Shown piece by piece: positions 22,303-23,720 of a stretch of DNA of 23,720 nt. Source of the DNA: Sphingomonadaceae bacterium (lineage in GTDB: Bacteria; Pseudomonadota; Alphaproteobacteria; Sphingomonadales; Sphingomonadaceae); assembly GCA_016742125.1 (NCBI GenBank), contig JACVCM010000051.1, positions 1 to 23,720 of the forward strand. Reading direction: 5' to 3'. Below the pieces are notes generated by a model that was given only the letters and a program-made list of their open reading frames with translations, was not told the origin of the DNA and searched no databases. The translations under genes were made by a program, and so were the position numbers. Position 1 is the first letter of the stretch, and every line of letters begins with the position of its first letter.

Positions 22303-23616
22303 TTACTCCACCAATTTACCACCTTTTACCACGGCGTCCACGCTTTCCAGCTCGCGAACGTTGGTCAGCGGGTCGCCGTCGACGGCAATGATGTCTGCGA
22401 AGCGTCCCACTGCAATAGCGCCCACGTCTTTTTCGCGGCCCAGCGCCTGTGCTCCATTGCGGGTAGCGGCCTGGATGGCCTCCAATGGCGTCATGCCATA
22501 TTCGACCATGACGCGGAATTGCTTGCCGATTTCGCCATGCGGCATGACCCCGGCGTCGGACCCGAAGACCATCCTGACCCCGGCCTTGTGGGCCTTCCGG
22601 AAATTATCACGCTGGATTTGTGCGACTTCGCGATCTTTCCGCAGATTATCCTCAAGCACACCGTTCTTCGCCCCTTCGGCCTGCGTATACTCGGTATTGT
22701 AGATGTCCATCGAGAACCAGACCGGGCGAGCCCGCGCGGCGGCCAGCTTTATGCCCTCGTCGTCGACCAGCGACGCATGCTCGATGGTGTCGATACCAGC
22801 CCTGATGGCGGCCTTGATACCATCACCGCCATGTGCGTGCGCGGCGACGCGAATTCCCCATTGATGCGCCTCGTCCGCGATTACGCGCAATTCGCTCTCG
22901 GAAAGCTGCTGCTGCCCCGGTTCGGTATTGCGCGAGAAAACCCCGCCGGTGGCGCACACCTTGATGACCTCCGCGCCATATTTGCGCTGACGGCGGACCT
23001 GATAGCGAAGCTCATCCGGGCTGTCGGCAATCCCCTCCTCCTTCTCCGCCTTTTCAAGACTTGGCGGCAGGAAGGTCGAGTCGCAATGGCCGCCGGTCGC
23101 CCCGAGCGCATAGCCTGCAGGCACGATACGCGGCCCGACGGCATAGCCATTGTCGATGGCTTGCTTCAGCCCGATGTCATTGCGGTTGCCTGAACCGACA
23201 TTGCGCACGGTTGTAAAGCCAGCCTTGAGCATGGCCTGTGCGCTTCCGACGGCGGTCATGCCCCAAAAGCTGTCGGTAAATTCCAGTCCGCGATAACCAC
23301 CGATGTCGGCAGGACCGTCGAGATGGACGTGCATGTCGATGAGGCCGGGCAGAATGGTCTTCCCCGACAGGTCGATATGCTTGACGTCGCTACCCCATTT
23401 TACGGTGCGCGCGTCTGCTATGCCGGTTATGCGCCCGTTCGGGCCGACGAAGATTGCCGGATTGTCGACGACCTTGCCGGTCAGCACATCGATCATCCGC
23501 GCACCGGTGATGACAGTGTTTTTGGGAACTTCCTGCGCCGCTGTAGGCGTTGCTGCAACTGCAAGAGCAATCGCCAAAACCCCAGCATTTCTCAGAAAAT
23601 TGACGCCATACCCCAT
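22303..23616 (-). CDS. Exported amidohydrolase (imidazolonepropionase/prolidase-like)
   Basis: A 437-residue metal-dependent hydrolase. The signal peptide covers about residues 1-27 (ends PTAAQ), so it works in the periplasm. Amidohydrolase metal ligands are visible: DMHVHLD (H96, H98), K219 in EVIKVCATGG as the likely carboxylated lysine, H260/H262 in AAHAHGGDG, H280 in TIEHAS and D354 in FGSDAG. This pattern matches the periplasmic Xaa-Pro/Xaa-Arg dipeptidase group of the superfamily, so a dipeptide or cyclic-amide substrate is likely, but the substrate cannot be told. ATG 23616 has AGGAG 7 nt upstream; longer upstream frames lack support. The remaining 23617-23720 shows no gene. Confidence 0.88.
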   Translation of the reverse strand: MGYGVNFLRNAGVLAIALAVAATPTAAQEVPKNTVITGARMIDVLTGKVVDNPAIFVGPNGRITGIADARTVKWGSDVKHIDLSGKTILPGLIDMHVHLDGPADIGGYRGLEFTDSFWGMTAVGSAQAMLKAGFTTVRNVGSGNRNDIGLKQAIDNGYAVGPRIVPAGYALGATGGHCDSTFLPPSLEKAEKEEGIADSPDELRYQVRRQRKYGAEVIKVCATGGVFSRNTEPGQQQLSESELRVIADEAHQWGIRVAAHAHGGDGIKAAIRAGIDTIEHASLVDDEGIKLAAARARPVWFSMDIYNTEYTQAEGAKNGVLEDNLRKDREVAQIQRDNFRKAHKAGVRMVFGSDAGVMPHGEIGKQFRVMVEYGMTPLEAIQAATRNGAQALGREKDVGAIAVGRFADIIAVDGDPLTNVRELESVDAVVKGGKLVE

Positions 23617-23720
23617 AGTCCCGCTCCTTTTAGAATCATCATGCTGCAGCGATGGCAAAATGCGGACATGTAGGACAGCGATTTTTGCACTCAGTCGGTG
23701 GTGACAATGACATCCCAATG

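Overview
The window looks like chromosomal DNA of a sphingomonad (order Sphingomonadales, Alphaproteobacteria). The reasons are the fused ispDF gene, the dusB-ntrB-ntrC-ntrY-ntrX-hfq-hflX order typical of alphaproteobacteria, moderately high GC, and an unusual two-domain Hfq. This placement is inference from gene content and order; no database search was possible.

Left part (1-11465). The 3' end of lipA and a ratA/COQ10-like gene read rightward and meet cinA/pncC and ispDF, which read leftward. From a divergent intergenic region at 2206-2287, a rightward series of nitrogen-signalling and RNA-regulation genes begins: dusB, ntrB, ntrC, ntrY, ntrX, hfq, hflX. dusB-ntrB-ntrC are overlapping or nearly so. 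ntrY-ntrX are 2 nt apart. hflX starts on the stop codon of hfq. A perfect 17-bp palindrome of the NtrC type (TGC-N11-GCA) sits 10 nt upstream of dusB. A second palindrome abuts the ntrY start, and a set of competing inverted repeats precedes hfq. The hfq product carries two complete Sm/Hfq domains in one chain, and the second has lost the basic rim residues. This is the most distinctive feature of the window.

Middle part (11453-20027). A leftward cluster reads mltB, rlpA, a D-alanyl-D-alanine carboxypeptidase, tmk, holB, metG, tatD, a membrane retropepsin-like protease and mazG. Most junctions are 1-17 nt overlaps, so translation is probably coupled. The cluster joins peptidoglycan remodelling enzymes to dTMP synthesis, the clamp loader, methionyl-tRNA charging and nucleotide house-cleaning. 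mazG ends tail-to-tail over hflX.

Right part (20028-23720). A tRNA-Ser(UGA) gene is preceded by an exact 88-bp copy of its own upstream region plus its first 36 nt, giving a truncated tRNA 5' half 108 bp upstream of the real one. Beyond it lie genes that look more accessory: a two-domain chromate transporter (chrA), a small exported protein of unknown function, and an exported amidohydrolase related to imidazolonepropionase/prolidase-type enzymes.
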